The notes under the pieces are model-generated. The model had not been told where the DNA came from and made no database searches. It was given only the letters and a program-made list of their open reading frames with translations. Of a stretch of DNA of 64,000 nucleotides, positions 34,596-45,726 are shown one piece after another; positions within the stretch are counted from its first letter, which is position 1; the number at the start of each line of letters is the position of its first letter. The translations under genes and the position numbers were made by a program. The DNA is from an uncultured Latescibacterota bacterium (GTDB lineage Bacteria > Latescibacterota > UBA2968): positions 1-64,000 of the forward strand of contig OY282377.1 of NCBI GenBank assembly GCA_958295785.1. The letters run 5' to 3'.

Positions 34596-36427
34596 TTATG
34601 GATATGACATTGAGAACCCTGTCTCCGGTACATATCGGATCGGGCAACAACATCGAGCCGTTTGATTATGTAGCGCGAAATGGCGCGTATTCGCGGGTGA
34701 ATTTTGAAGCATTTTCCGAACGGTTGTTCGACCTGAATCCCGATCATGTCACGCGGTTGTCAACATGGATTACCGAGACAGCCGAGCGTATTGATGAATT
34801 GGAGCGCCAACGAAAAAAAGATCGCTCCCGGCGACGGGAATTTCAAAATGAGTTGAATGCGGTGCGAAGGAATTTTACGTTGTCGCACTTTGCGACCGAT
34901 CAGGCGCGGGTAACAGATTTATCCAATCAACTCATGACAGACGACGATCTGGCATATTATCGGTGTGCGATCAATACAGACCGACAGTATCAACTCAAAG
35001 AACAAATCAAGACGGCGAATCACGAGTTGTATGTACCGGGTTCGTCACTGAAGGGCGCGTTGCGAACGGCTCTGGCATTTGCGGTATTGACCGAGGCCAA
35101 TAAAGGATTTAAGCTACGGTTGCGGAAGCGGTTGTCGCGCTATCCAGATGAAGCGCGGCGGTTGCGAAATCCTCGAGATCGGAGGCGTTTGGAAGCACAA
35201 CTTGGCGAGGAGATTGAACAAGCGGTGTTTCGGTGCGGCGTGAAGGACAAAAGAAGCGTGTCTTTTTCGGAAGTTCATTTTGATCTGATGCGCGGGGTGC
35301 AGGTATCGGATACATTTGATGCCGATGCACAGTTGGCGGTGTTGCTGGCGAATACGTTTTTGCGTCAGGCGGATCGCAACAATCGGGGGCGTACGCCGCG
35401 TCTGAATGCCCAAGTGCCCGTGTTGCTCGAAGCCCTATTGCCTCAAAGTTCGTTCTCCGTGCGGTTGAATGTCGATTTGGGTTTTGTCCGTCGCGCACAG
35501 CCGGGCGTGAAAGGCGAATGGATTGAATTGGATGAACGGTTTGAGCGTTTGTTTGGTTTCTCGCGTGTTGCGTTAAAAAAGATGGATGATGCAACGGCTT
35601 CATCGCGTACGTTGGAACGCATCTTGAATGCCTGTCGAACATTTTCAGCAGCGATTGTGAAAGAAGAGGTGCGCTGGGCCGAGCAATTTGATCGGAGCGA
35701 TACCGGACGGATTCTGAATTTTTACAACCAGTTAAATGCGTTGGCGGATTGTGTGCCCGTGCGCTTGGGATGGGGCAGTCATTTTATGTCGACGACCGTG
35801 TTGCTGGCGTTGCGCGGTGATTCGGTTTTGGGTGAGGTGATGACCGATATTGTACGGGCGTTTGAATTGGATTTGATCTGGAACATGAAAGGCAAGTCAG
35901 GGAATCCCAGAACGCGCACAGTCCGCCTTGAAACGTTTCCACGTTCGCGTCGAATGGCGGCATTGGCAGGGAAGGCCGGCGTGCCCTTTGGCTGGGTGGC
36001 CCTGTCCGATCCCGCTGTTGCACCGAGTGCTCCGCTCGTGGATGTCGATGAACTCACGCGCCTATATGGATCACAACAACCCCAGCGAGGTGGACGGCCA
36101 CAGGGGCGCCCTCAACATGGAGGGAGGCGCGACCTTGCTCCTCGTGAAACTGCACGCGGTCAAAGGACGATGCAGGAAGCCTTGCGCGGCTTGAGTAGGG
36201 TTCAACAACCGAAGCCACAGGCAAAAGTGCGCGAAGGCCAGCGCGTGAATGTAGAAGTGATTTCCAACGACGGCAAGACTGTGGTGGTGCGTCTGATCGA
36301 TAACCAGAATGAAGAGGTGAAATTTCAACAGTTCGCTTTCCCCCACAAACCGGGCGCCGCTGGGGTCAAAGTAAAAATAGATCGCGTGGATCAACGCACG
36401 GGACGGATTACCCGCGTGAGACCGTGA
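34592..36427 (+). CDS. csm5: Csm5 with an unusual low-complexity and OB-like C-terminal extension
   Basis: 611 residues, against about 350-400 for most Csm5 proteins. Residues 1-480 are a normal Csm5 RAMP, with TLRTLSPVHIGSGN at the start and LYVPGSSLKGALRTALAFAV near 150. Two parts are extra: a Gly/Gln/Arg-rich linker (about 490-530, PQRGGRPQGRPQHGGRR) and a final beta-rich domain (about 545-611, GQRVNVEVISNDGKTVVVRL) that looks like a small RNA-binding barrel of OB, S1 or KOW type. Csm5 caps the 3' end of the complex, so the tail could bind the crRNA 3' end or recruit maturation nucleases. The domain call is inference. Confidence 0.88.
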   Translation: MIMDMTLRTLSPVHIGSGNNIEPFDYVARNGAYSRVNFEAFSERLFDLNPDHVTRLSTWITETAERIDELERQRKKDRSRRREFQNELNAVRRNFTLSHFATDQARVTDLSNQLMTDDDLAYYRCAINTDRQYQLKEQIKTANHELYVPGSSLKGALRTALAFAVLTEANKGFKLRLRKRLSRYPDEARRLRNPRDRRRLEAQLGEEIEQAVFRCGVKDKRSVSFSEVHFDLMRGVQVSDTFDADAQLAVLLANTFLRQADRNNRGRTPRLNAQVPVLLEALLPQSSFSVRLNVDLGFVRRAQPGVKGEWIELDERFERLFGFSRVALKKMDDATASSRTLERILNACRTFSAAIVKEEVRWAEQFDRSDTGRILNFYNQLNALADCVPVRLGWGSHFMSTTVLLALRGDSVLGEVMTDIVRAFELDLIWNMKGKSGNPRTRTVRLETFPRSRRMAALAGKAGVPFGWVALSDPAVAPSAPLVDVDELTRLYGSQQPQRGGRPQGRPQHGGRRDLAPRETARGQRTMQEALRGLSRVQQPKPQAKVREGQRVNVEVISNDGKTVVVRLIDNQNEEVKFQQFAFPHKPGAAGVKVKIDRVDQRTGRITRVRP

Positions 36428-36459
36428 ATGATGCGATGGATTTGCAGAAAGGAGAGGAT

Positions 36460-37734
36460 ATGAGCACGGCGATGCTGGTGACAGTGGGGGTGGGCGCCAC
36501 GGTTGCAGATGGAATTGCGTTTGCCATTCGGGACAAACGCCCGGATTTTGTGGTGTTTCTGACGACGGAACAAAGCGAAAGCCTAACGATTCCCACCCTG
36601 TTGGATAAACTCAAGTTGAATCCCGGAGATTATGAATGCCGCCGCGTGTCGGACGAGAATGATGTTGAAGGATGCACGTTGGACTGCATAGCTGCGATCC
36701 AAGGGTTGAAAAAACGAGGATTTGATGCCCAAGACCTCGTGGCGGATTTCACATCGGGCACCAAGGCGATGTCTGCGGCACTTGTGGCTGCTGGCGTTGA
36801 GGAGACCCTTGGCAGACTGTCTTATATCCACGGAAAACGCGGTAAAGGCGGGATCGTGATTTCGGGCACAGAACACGCCTCATCACTTGAACCAACCCGA
36901 TTGACCATCCGCCGCATGACGGAACAGGCCATCGCGCAATTCAATGCACCGCGTTTTGATACGTGCGTGGACATGCTCGATCAGATCGAGGGCCTGACCG
37001 GCCTGGAGAGTGTCAAGGAAACGATGGCTACCTTGCAAAAGCTTGCAAAGGGATATCGATCTTGGGATCAATTCGACTACCCATCGGCCATGGCGCATCT
37101 GAATAGCTTGAGGAGAGATGAGCGGGTGTCCAAGTGGGGATTGAAAAACAAGTTGAAGAAGCACAAGGCTTTTTTGCACCGCGTTATCCACTCCAAGTAC
37201 GGCGTCGAGCGGGCCGTGGATTTGTGGAACAGTGCGGAGAAACGCAAAGCCGAGGGGCGTTTCGACGATGCCATCGCGCGTCTGTATCGGTTGATGGAAT
37301 ATATCGCACAAGTGCAACTCTTCAACAATCATCGCGGCTTGGAAACCCATGATCTCGATGTGAAATTGCTGCCCGAATCCCTGCGCCCACAGTACGAAAA
37401 AAAAGTTGGACGGTCCGGCAAAATCGAACTGCCGCTGTATGAAAGCTATGCGTTGTTGAAGCATTTGGGCGATGACTTGGGGGGGGTGTTCACAAATGAG
37501 TATGACGGGAAGGGCGACCTCAAAAAAGTGCTGGGGCTGAGAAATCAGTCTATTCTCGCACATGGCTTTGGGCCGGTCTCTCAAGAAGGATGTGGAACAG
37601 CACGGGATTATGTCCGTCAGTTTATGGATCAGGCATTTCAGGACTGGGAGCAGAAAGCCGCAGAAGCGGTATTTCCGAGACTGCAATTCACATCAGTAAC
37701 TGAAAGTTTGGCATTGGGAGGTCAACCGGGTTGA
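36460..37734 (+). CDS. CARF-HEPN effector, TIGR02710-like (Csm6-related)
   Basis: 424 residues from the ATG at 36460, which follows AAAGGAGAGG; the longer frame from 36424 is less likely. The CARF domain has the nucleotide-binding strand AMLVTVGVGATVADG and the VADFTSGTKAMSAAL loop. The C-terminal part holds RNQSILAH at about 360-367, an R-X6-H HEPN ribonuclease motif. It should be an RNase switched on by cyclic oligoadenylate. Last gene of the csm operon. Confidence 0.85.
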   Translation: MSTAMLVTVGVGATVADGIAFAIRDKRPDFVVFLTTEQSESLTIPTLLDKLKLNPGDYECRRVSDENDVEGCTLDCIAAIQGLKKRGFDAQDLVADFTSGTKAMSAALVAAGVEETLGRLSYIHGKRGKGGIVISGTEHASSLEPTRLTIRRMTEQAIAQFNAPRFDTCVDMLDQIEGLTGLESVKETMATLQKLAKGYRSWDQFDYPSAMAHLNSLRRDERVSKWGLKNKLKKHKAFLHRVIHSKYGVERAVDLWNSAEKRKAEGRFDDAIARLYRLMEYIAQVQLFNNHRGLETHDLDVKLLPESLRPQYEKKVGRSGKIELPLYESYALLKHLGDDLGGVFTNEYDGKGDLKKVLGLRNQSILAHGFGPVSQEGCGTARDYVRQFMDQAFQDWEQKAAEAVFPRLQFTSVTESLALGGQPG

Positions 37735-38013
37735 TTGGGCAAGTGCCGACGCGATAGAAGTCTGTCTGCGACCCTAAAAAAAAAAGGTTGTCATAATGAC
37801 GCAATGGGGTTATATTGATTTAAGCTATCGAACATTAGGCGCGTTACCTGATCCAATTCTGGGTCGCAAATTTGTAACGGCCTGTCTCGAAAGCAATTAT
37901 CCGAACACCATTTTAGTCGTCAGCGCGATTTTGAGGGGCATCTGCCTGTCAAAGTGGCCTGAGTCGCACAAGGGCCTCATACGAACTGCGGCCCAATAAG
38001 TTAGAAAGGAGGC
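37735..38013 (+). promoter_or_regulatory. CRISPR leader region
   Basis: The 279 bp between the CARF gene and the first repeat, with an A10 run near 37776-37785. Array polarity (repeats ending GAAAC, cas operon upstream) places the leader here. A 67-codon ORF (37796-37999) crosses it without a good ribosome site or recognisable family; I regard it as doubtful. TTAGAAAGGAGG ends 2 bp before the first repeat. Confidence 0.6.
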
Positions 38014-41000
38014 ATTTGGAAGTACTACCCGCCTACTGGGGTATTGAAACTCAACTTCTCGCGCCACAGCGCGGAGATACAACGAGTAAATTTGGAAGTA
38101 CTACCCGCCTACTGGGGTATTGAAACCTCTCATATCAGCTAACAACCAACCAATCGAAATTAAGATTTGGAAGTACTACCCGCCTACTGGGGTATTGAAA
38201 CGTAACCGCAACGCCGTTGCCCGTGCATTACAGCAAGTATTTGGAAGTACTACCCGCCTACTGGGGTATTGAAACATCAATAACAGGGGTAATATGCGCC
38301 CGTTCATACTGTTTCATTTGGAAGTACTACCCGCCTACTGGGGTATTGAAACTTGTATGCCCAATGCTTCTCCAAGCATTTTCTGCGACATTTGGAAGTA
38401 CTACCCGCCTACTGGGGTATTGAAACTTTCTGATAGCGTTTGACCAGGAAGTTGTGCCTGTAAAATTTGGAAGTACTACCCGCCTACTGGGGTATTGAAA
38501 CTTGCTACGTGTGATGCTACGGCTTTGTAATTCATAATGTATTTGGAAGTACTACCCGCCTACTGGGGTATTGAAACCTTCACGCTCAAACACGGACTCG
38601 GAGACATCCACATACTATTTGGAAGTACTACCCGCCTACTGGGGTATTGAAACCTCGCAATCTTCATGTCGCGTTTCGCGCCGAAAGGCAACATTTGGAA
38701 GTACTACCCGCCTACTGGGGTATTGAAACGTAGTCACCACAAGAGACCTAACAACAGTCTTGCTTGTGTCGATTTGGAAGTACTACCCGCCTACTGGGGT
38801 ATTGAAACTCCAAACAAACGTCTGACCCGCAGTAATCTCACACCCTCCATTTGGAAGTACTACCCGCCTACTGGGGTATTGAAACCCCAAGATGTTCTTG
38901 TGATCATGCCCATAGCAGAGCCAAATATTTGGAAGTACTACCCGCCTACTGGGGTATTGAAACATACTCTTGATTGTTGTAGAAGTCGACACCATCAGCC
39001 CAAATTTGGAAGTACTACCCGCCTACTGGGGTATTGAAACATCCACTGCAACGCGCGCCCCATGACGTATTGAATCCCGGTGTTTTTATTTGGAAGTACT
39101 ACCCGCCTACTGGGGTATTGAAACCCGAATTGTCGCCTCATCCCCATCGAAATAGGGGGAATTGGTGAATTTGGAAGTACTACCCGCCTACTGGGGTATT
39201 GAAACTATAATTATGAAGTGCCTCATCTAGCGCCGGATCGGGCGAATTTGGAAGTACTACCCGCCTACTGGGGTATTGAAACGTGGTGGTGTGGGGTGGC
39301 TATTCGGGCACTTTCTCGAGAATTTGGAAGTACTACCCGCCTACTGGGGTATTGAAACGATCCAAAATTGACCTCCTCGCCTAAAACCATCTCCATATTT
39401 GGAAGTACTACCCGCCTACTGGGGTATTGAAACATACACCGACGGACGAAAAGCTTTGTAATGCTTTTATTTGGAAGTACTACCCGCCTACTGGGGTATT
39501 GAAACTTGCTTTATTTGCCACTTCAATTCTCGCTTCCTCTGTTCATTTGGAAGTACTACCCGCCTACTGGGGTATTGAAACTTGAAGTCGGGCAACCGAC
39601 ACGTTCACCTGTTGCCGTTTCATTTGGAAGTACTACCCGCCTACTGGGGTATTGAAACTTTCGGCTTTTTAGATAAGTTTATTTGGGTTGATCCCCCATT
39701 TGGAAGTACTACCCGCCTACTGGGGTATTGAAACTTAAGCTCATCATCCCCGACAACCCGCCACTCTTTTTCACCCATTTGGAAGTACTACCCGCCTACT
39801 GGGGTATTGAAACATACTCGCCACCATGGGCAATGGTCACAATGTACGCTTGCATCTATTTGGAAGTACTACCCGCCTACTGGGGTATTGAAACTGTCAG
39901 GCACCGCCCGGATGAAAAACACCAGTGGTGTTATTTGGAAGTACTACCCGCCTACTGGGGTATTGAAACTTATCCACCACCGCTTCCTCTGCCGCCGCCA
40001 AATCTTCAATTTGGAAGTACTACCCGCCTACTGGGGTATTGAAACGCCTCTTCTGCGGTTTTCCAGTCCTTTTTCTCGATAGATTTGGAAGTACTACCCG
40101 CCTACTGGGGTATTGAAACTGACATAAAATTCGGTTGATCAGTTCTGAATAACTGATATTTGGAAGTACTACCCGCCTACTGGGGTATTGAAACTTTTTT
40201 CGTGAAGATCCGTAGGCCATTCTTGGCGGCCTGATTTGGAAGTACTACCCGCCTACTGGGGTATTGAAACATCTTGCGCTGAGCGTCTTCGTATTGCCCG
40301 TCGAAAAAATTTGGAAGTACTACCCGCCTACTGGGGTATTGAAACGCAACTTCTCCTCATTGAAAACTTTGGCACGCTCACCAATTTGGAAGTACTACCC
40401 GCCTACTGGGGTATTGAAACCAAACGCATCAAGCCCCTCGCGCGCATGCTGGGTACGCAAATTTGGAAGTACTACCCGCCTACTGGGGTATTGAAACTTT
40501 TCCCGTCGGGATATTTGTTGATCAAATCTTGGAGACATTTGGAAGTACTACCCGCCTACTGGGGTATTGAAACTATTGATAAGGTTTGTAACCGTCTCAA
40601 TACCAAATTCAAATTTGGAAGTACTACCCGCCTACTGGGGTATTGAAACACATTGTGCTACTCCTATGGATGGTGTGAACTACGGTGATTTGGAAGTACT
40701 ACCCGCCTACTGGGGTATTGAAACTTAAGGAAGAACATCAGGACCAAAGATTTTTACAGCATACAATTTGGAAGTACTACCCGCCTACTGGGGTATTGAA
40801 ACAGGAGGCGGCGATGAGCAAGGCCGAGCGCGAAATTTGGAAGTACTACCCGCCTACTGGGGTATTGAAACTGTCTTGAAGCAACGGCATTGGCTTCTTC
40901 CTGTTTCAATTTGGAAGTACTACCCGCCTACTGGGGTATTGAAACGGATTTTCTCGTCCGGCTGCACGGGCAGAATTCGCTCCCAGATTTGGAAGTACTA

Positions 41001-42553
41001 CCCGCCTACTGGGGTATTGAAACTAAGTCTCCCTTTTTCAATGGGATGCTCACGTAATTGATATTTGGAAGTACTACCCGCCTACTGGGGTATTGAAACT
41101 CATGCGCGTAGTCTCGCGCCTCGACCTGCACAGATTTCAATTTGGAAGTACTACCCGCCTACTGGGGTATTGAAACGGGCGAGACGCTGAGTAAGGTCAA
41201 AGCGCAGACTGACAATTTGGAAGTACTACCCGCCTACTGGGGTATTGAAACATGAGAGAGCTTATAGGTTGCCGCGGAGCAGTCGATGTCAATTTGGAAG
41301 TACTACCCGCCTACTGGGGTATTGAAACTCATAACGCGCCGCAACACACGCAATCGCGGAATCAAAAATTTGGAAGTACTACCCGCCTACTGGGGTATTG
41401 AAACGTAGGTGTCCAATGCGGATTTCAACAGCAGGGTAGCCCTAATTTGGAAGTACTACCCGCCTACTGGGGTATTGAAACGTAGTCTCGTCGGTAAGCA
41501 TTCACGAAATGTCGTCTTTTGATTTGGAAGTACTACCCGCCTACTGGGGTATTGAAACAAATATTTCTTTCTCTTTCATGCTCAAAAACCGCTCCGATTT
41601 GGAAGTACTACCCGCCTACTGGGGTATTGAAACCAATGGGAGACTGGCGACAGCGAACGCAATCTTCGCGTTGATTTGGAAGTACTACCCGCCTACTGGG
41701 GTATTGAAACAAGTAACTGATCGCTCGGTCAATTGAATCCATAGCCATCTATTTGGAAGTACTACCCGCCTACTGGGGTATTGAAACGGTGTCAAGTGGG
41801 GGTTTCATTCGTTTTCGTTGCACGAATTTGGAAGTACTACCCGCCTACTGGGGTATTGAAACACCGCGTGTCTGGAGACCTTAATCATCATTTTTCATGT
41901 ATTTGGAAGTACTACCCGCCTACTGGGGTATTGAAACAACTCTGTGTAGTATTTCTTCACCGTATCAAAATCCGCGGCATTTGGAAGTACTACCCGCCTA
42001 CTGGGGTATTGAAACTTCCTTGGTGGTATCTCGTTGTATGCGATACCGGGAAAATTTGGAAGTACTACCCGCCTACTGGGGTATTGAAACAGCATCTGAT
42101 CGTCGGCATCTGCGATGGCATCCGCGGCGGCATTTGGAAGTACTACCCGCCTACTGGGGTATTGAAACTTCTGTCTCGTCAACAACTTTCAACAAGTGTT
42201 CCGTTTATTTGGAAGTACTACCCGCCTACTGGGGTATTGAAACAAGGTGGGGGTCAGGTCGATCAGGGTTTTGGCCTCGGATTTGGAAGTACTACCCGCC
42301 TACTGGGGTATTGAAACAGACCGTTACATCCGTCTCGAAAATCTCCTCGTAAAGCAATTTGGAAGTACTACCCGCCTACTGGGGTATTGAAACCAAAAAC
42401 ATAACGGCCATCGTTCGGCAGTGCCGAACGCCACTGTCATTTGGAAGTACTACCCGCCTACTGGGGTATTGAAACTTCACCAGCCATACATCTGCGAAAG
42501 GCACCAGGCACAGTACATTTGGAAGTACTACCCGCCTACTGGGGTATTGAAAC
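38014..42553 (+). CRISPR. CRISPR array, 60 identical repeats and 59 spacers
   Basis: The repeat is 37 nt, starting ATTTGGAAGTAC and ending GGGGTATTGAAAC; I counted 60 copies with no sequence change seen. Spacers are mostly 35-44 nt and none is visibly duplicated. A short hairpin (TACCC/GGGTA) sits in the 3' half, leaving the 8-nt handle ATTGAAAC typical of type III crRNAs, so transcription is on the + strand. A 61st identical repeat lies at 47143-47179, cut off by a 4.5-kb insertion. Confidence 0.99.
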
Positions 42554-42591
42554 TTAATTGCCCGCATCGGGAAAGCCCCTTTATTCACTAA

Positions 42592-43518
42592 GAAGCCCTA
42601 ACAAAAAGGGTTGACATGGATTTGTGAGAGGCCGATTTTCTTCTCAGCCCAACCCTTACAACGTCCATGCCCGGCATCTGCAACCGGGCGAGGAGGAACA
42701 GAGGACCAACCCCCTCGTGAGCGATGAACTCTGGGAAAAGGTCCACCCCCTTTTGCCGGTTCCCAAGCCGAGACGATTCCGCTTTCCCGGACGTAAGCGC
42801 ATTGATGACCGCAAGGCGTTGACCGGTATTCTATTCGTCCTGAAGAGCGGCATCCCGTGGGAGCAGTTGCCCCAAGAGATGGGGTGTGGTTCCGGGATGA
42901 CCTGCTGGCGCCGTCTGAAGGAGTGGCATGACGCCGGCGTGTGGGAGCGGCTTCATCATCTGCTGTTGTCCAAACTGCGAGCGGCCGATGGCCTGGACGG
43001 GTCTCGTGCCTGCGTGGACAGCGCCTCCCTGCGTGCGGTAGGCGCTGGGGGGAAAAACCGGCCCCAATCCCACAGACCGCCGCAAGCCCGGGCGTAAGCA
43101 TCATGGGATCACCGATGCCAACGGGGTGCCTCTGGCCGCGATTGTGACCGAGGCGAACCGGCCAGATGTGACGCAATGGTTGCCATGGGTGGACGCTGTG
43201 CCTGCGGTCAGAGGCAAACGTGGTCGTCCGCGCCGCAGACCCCAACGGCTGTATGCAGACCGTGCCTATGACTCGAAGGCATGCCGGAAGGCCCTGCGTG
43301 CGCGCCACATCTGGCCGGTGATCGCCCGGCGGGGTGCAGAGCATGGTAGCGGGTTGGGGGTGTACCGGTGGGTCGTTGAGCGGACGCTGGCCTGGCTCCG
43401 GCAGTTCCGCAGCCTGCGGGTGCGCGACGAGCGCAGAGCGGACATCCATGAGGCGTTCCTCTCCATCGGCTGTTCACTCCTCTGTTTCAGACGCTTGCTT
43501 TCTTTATGTTAGGGCTTC
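42592..43518 (+). mobile_element. IS5-family insertion sequence, 927 bp
   Basis: The ends GAAGCCCTAACAAAAAG and CTTTATGTTAGGGCTTC are near-perfect inverted repeats. It lies in the CRISPR spacer after repeat 60. Left flank is TAA (42589-42591). A shortened inverted derivative is at 47020-47136 and a truncated copy at 61225-61553. The TNA-type 3-bp flank fits the IS1031/IS427 part of the IS5 family. Confidence 0.9.
42624..43512 (+). CDS. IS5-family transposase in two frames
   Basis: The first frame (42624-43097) has the N-terminal region LVSDELWEKVHPLLP, IDDRKALTGILFVLKSGIPW and CVDSASLRAVGAGGK. The second (through 43512) has GPNPTDRRKPGRKHHG, LYADRAYDSK and YRWVVERTLAWLRQFRSL with the catalytic Asp and Glu. 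The switch occurs at a G6A5 run (about 43047-43057) and needs a +1 shift; with five G the frame would be continuous. It is either a mutation or slippage-dependent expression; related IS5-family elements often use two frames. Confidence 0.85.
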
Positions 43519-43709
43519 AAGGCCGTGCCCACTTCTCGGGGCACCTTGGGGGGGAGGGCCCCTGCTTTTTTGAACTGCCCGAACCCATTGCGCGCGCGGG
43601 CTTCCAATTTTGTATTTTGTTCGACACTGGCGGTCGCTTTCTCGACTTGGGCCCCGGGAAGCGGAATATATTGCGTGTTCATTTTTTTGATGTCGCTTTG
43701 GGAACGCGT

Positions 43710-44407
43710 GTGAACCGATCAGCTGACCAAGGACGCGAGGCGAGATTTCGCTTTTCGGATGACAGGTCCCCCTTTCTCGGCCTGTCAGTGGTTTTTCTTC
43801 TTGTGGTGAAGCCGTTGTTGGAGCGCGAAGCGCCCCCCCTTGTGCCCTTTCTTTTTTTGTTGGTTATGGCCGTGGTGCTCTGGCCGCTTGGCCTTGCCAA
43901 GGTGCTCTTTGGGTTGTGTGTGGTTCTCGGATTGTTGGGGTTTGGATTTTCGTTGTGGATGGAGCTGAGGGCCGTTTCAGAGGCCGTATCTGAAGGGGTT
44001 GCGTTGGCCTTGCTCGGTGTTTATGCCTCGTTTTACGGGATATGTCTCGTGGTTTTTTTGGACCGGATTTTCTCTGAGAAGATGATCGCGGCAGATACCA
44101 TTCAGGGGGAATTGCCGTCTCATTTCTCAGCGGGTTGTTGTGGGCGTTTTTCTATCCCATCTTGCTCTTGCTCGACCCCGCTGCGATTTCATTGCCGGTT
44201 CACACGTCGGGCGAGTTTTCAGAGTTGATTTATTTTTCCTTTGTCAGGCTGACCCCTTTGGGGTACGGAGCGATAACGCCGGTGAGTTGGATGGCGCAAA
44301 ACCTGACCCTGTTGGAAGCCGTTTGGGGTCAGACGTATCTGGTGGTGCGGGTTGCTCGCCTGGTGGGCTTGCCTTTGAGTGGGGCCGGTCAATCGGATCA
44401 CAAATAG
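43710..44407 (+). pseudogene. Two-pore-type potassium/ion channel gene, frameshifted
   Basis: The first frame (GTG at 43710) encodes hydrophobic segments (GLSVVFLLVV, PFLFLLVMAVVLW, VLFGLCVVLGLLGFGF) and a helix ending AADTIQG. The second frame continues GIAVSFLSGLLWAFFYPI and IYFSFVRLTPLGYGAITPVS with the TxxGYG selectivity filter, then TLLEAVWGQTYLVVRVARLVG. The frame changes at a G5 run near 44106. This is a broken ion channel gene inside the IS5-bounded insertion. Confidence 0.75.
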
Positions 44408-44415
44408 GAAGGGTT

Positions 44416-44517
44416 ATGAATGACAGATGGCCTGTTGTGTTTGGCGTTTTCTTTTGGGTGCTCTTATTGACGCCTGACGTTTGTGCTCAAAGTGAAAAAG
44501 AGCCCGTCGCTAGCTGA
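44416..44517 (+). CDS. Signal-peptide-only ORF, probably a truncated secreted protein
   Basis: 33 residues: MNDRWPVVFGVFFWVLLLTP, then DVCAQSEKEPVAS. This is a textbook signal peptide with an AQ cleavage site followed by only a few residues, so the mature part is probably lost. GAAGGG precedes the ATG. Follows the channel remnant by 8 bp. Confidence 0.4.
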   Translation: MNDRWPVVFGVFFWVLLLTPDVCAQSEKEPVAS

Positions 44518-44568
44518 CCTCATTCCCGCATTTGCCATTCATTGAATTTTGTCCATCCAAAAAATAAA

Positions 44569-44602
44569 AACGCCCGGTCATTGTGCGACTGGGCGTTATT
44601 TT
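44569..44602 (+). terminator. Rho-independent terminator
   Basis: AACGCCCGGTC pairs with GACTGGGCGTT (one G-T pair) around a 7-base loop and is followed by ATTTT. It ends the channel/secreted-protein remnant unit. Confidence 0.65.
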
Positions 44603-45104
44603 GCTCGATTTGCGTTATCACTGGGTGCTTGGCTTGGTGTGTGTCAATGATGCGGTTGTTGGGGCGTTTGAGGGTTTGGCGAAAAAGTCGGGGATGGCAA
44701 CAACGGGTTCTCCGAGGGACAGACGCCTGAGCGCGTCCTGCATGCAGAATGCGGGTTCGTCGGCGCAGGGCGCGGTGCGATTGTTTGAAGCACGAAGAAA
44801 ATGGGATGGCAGATTTGGTTTGGTGCTTGTAAGAGTCGGAACAGACCTTATTTTCCGTCCCGTCCCCCTCGGCACAACTCTATCGCCCTGCAAAACATAG
44901 ACATCATGAGCAATATCAGGAGCATGACCCTCATTCAATACCCTCTGAAAACCCCCTCATAACGCGCCACAGAAGCCGGCACCCTATGAGGTGGATTTGT
45001 CTCAAGCGACTCATAGACTTGCCAACCTTATGTTTCAAATCCGCTATCATATCCGCCATTATAGATCTCCTTTCTATTCACCCATCACCATCTCATAAAC
45101 AAGA
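44603..45104. other. No recognisable gene
   Basis: Open frames on both strands cross 44618-44938, but none has a known motif or clear start. I see nothing I can support here. Confidence 0.4.
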
Positions 45105-45509
45105 TCAGATCCCATCATAAATAGACTTCTCGCCCCCATCCGTCAACTTATCCCACAATATCAAAATCTTCCAAGCATCATCTCTCTCATGTCCTAAATC
45201 CATCAATCCCTTGACCAAACGCTTCCGCCAATACAAACTTTCCCTCTTCTCTCCATTTTTCTTTGTTACAAATATCTGCTTTCCATCCAACACTGCAAGC
45301 ACTTTTCTCTGTAAAAGCAACTCTTTAATACGCCCATCCTCATTTCCCTTTTTTCCTTTCACCACCCATTCTAAAACCCGTGACAACAACCCCCCCTTCA
45401 TCATCCCCTGCATCCCTCCCAACATCCCCCGCCGCTCGTCCTTATCGCCTCCATCTGACGCCTCAACAACACCCAATGTCTGTCTCACAATGCACCGCCA
45501 TTTTCTCAT
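45105..45509 (-). CDS. Hypothetical basic protein
   Basis: 134 residues, rich in Lys and Gly. An early low-complexity piece (GMLGGMQGMMKGG) is followed by a plausible globular part (ELLLQRKVLAVLDGKQIFV, WRKRLVKGLMDLGHERDDAW). I recognise no family. The ribosome site is poor, and an internal Met could be the true start. It lies in AT-richer sequence within the IS5-bounded insertion, which suggests foreign origin. Confidence 0.4.
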   Translation of the reverse strand: MRKWRCIVRQTLGVVEASDGGDKDERRGMLGGMQGMMKGGLLSRVLEWVVKGKKGNEDGRIKELLLQRKVLAVLDGKQIFVTKKNGEKRESLYWRKRLVKGLMDLGHERDDAWKILILWDKLTDGGEKSIYDGI

Positions 45510-45675
45510 ACGACAAAAGGCAATAGACTACTATCGCTTTTTCACAAAATTTTCAAATTTTTATCACTAGCACATCTCCACCCCGGGTCGCTTCCTTCTA
45601 TATACTAGTGAAAAAACGACCGAAAAATCGAAATTATACAGACTTTACTGCTTATTTTTTCTGACAGGCACCTCC

Positions 45676-45722
45676 CGATCATGCCCATCAGAAAATCCCG
45701 ATCATGCCCGTCAAAAAATCCA
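45676..45722. repeat. Short tandem repeat
   Basis: Two near-identical 23-bp units each starting CCCGATCATGCCC and ending in A-rich sequence. A second short tandem duplication (GAGACAGGGCCTATCTTT twice) lies at about 45829-45863 inside the neighbouring ORF. Confidence 0.6.
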
Positions 45723-45726
45723 AATT

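Noticed and set aside
37796-37999. 67-codon ORF in the CRISPR leader
   Set aside because: No family, weak ribosome site, and the position fits a leader; kept only as a note.
38217-42352. Open reading frames through the CRISPR array encoding repeated IWKYYPPTGVLK or LEVLPAYWGIET peptides
   Set aside because: The frames exist only because the 37-nt repeat lacks stops; spacer lengths change the frame at random and no start signals exist.
44618-44938. 107-codon minus-strand frame
   Set aside because: An equally long plus-strand frame overlaps it and neither shows a motif or a good start, so no gene is called.
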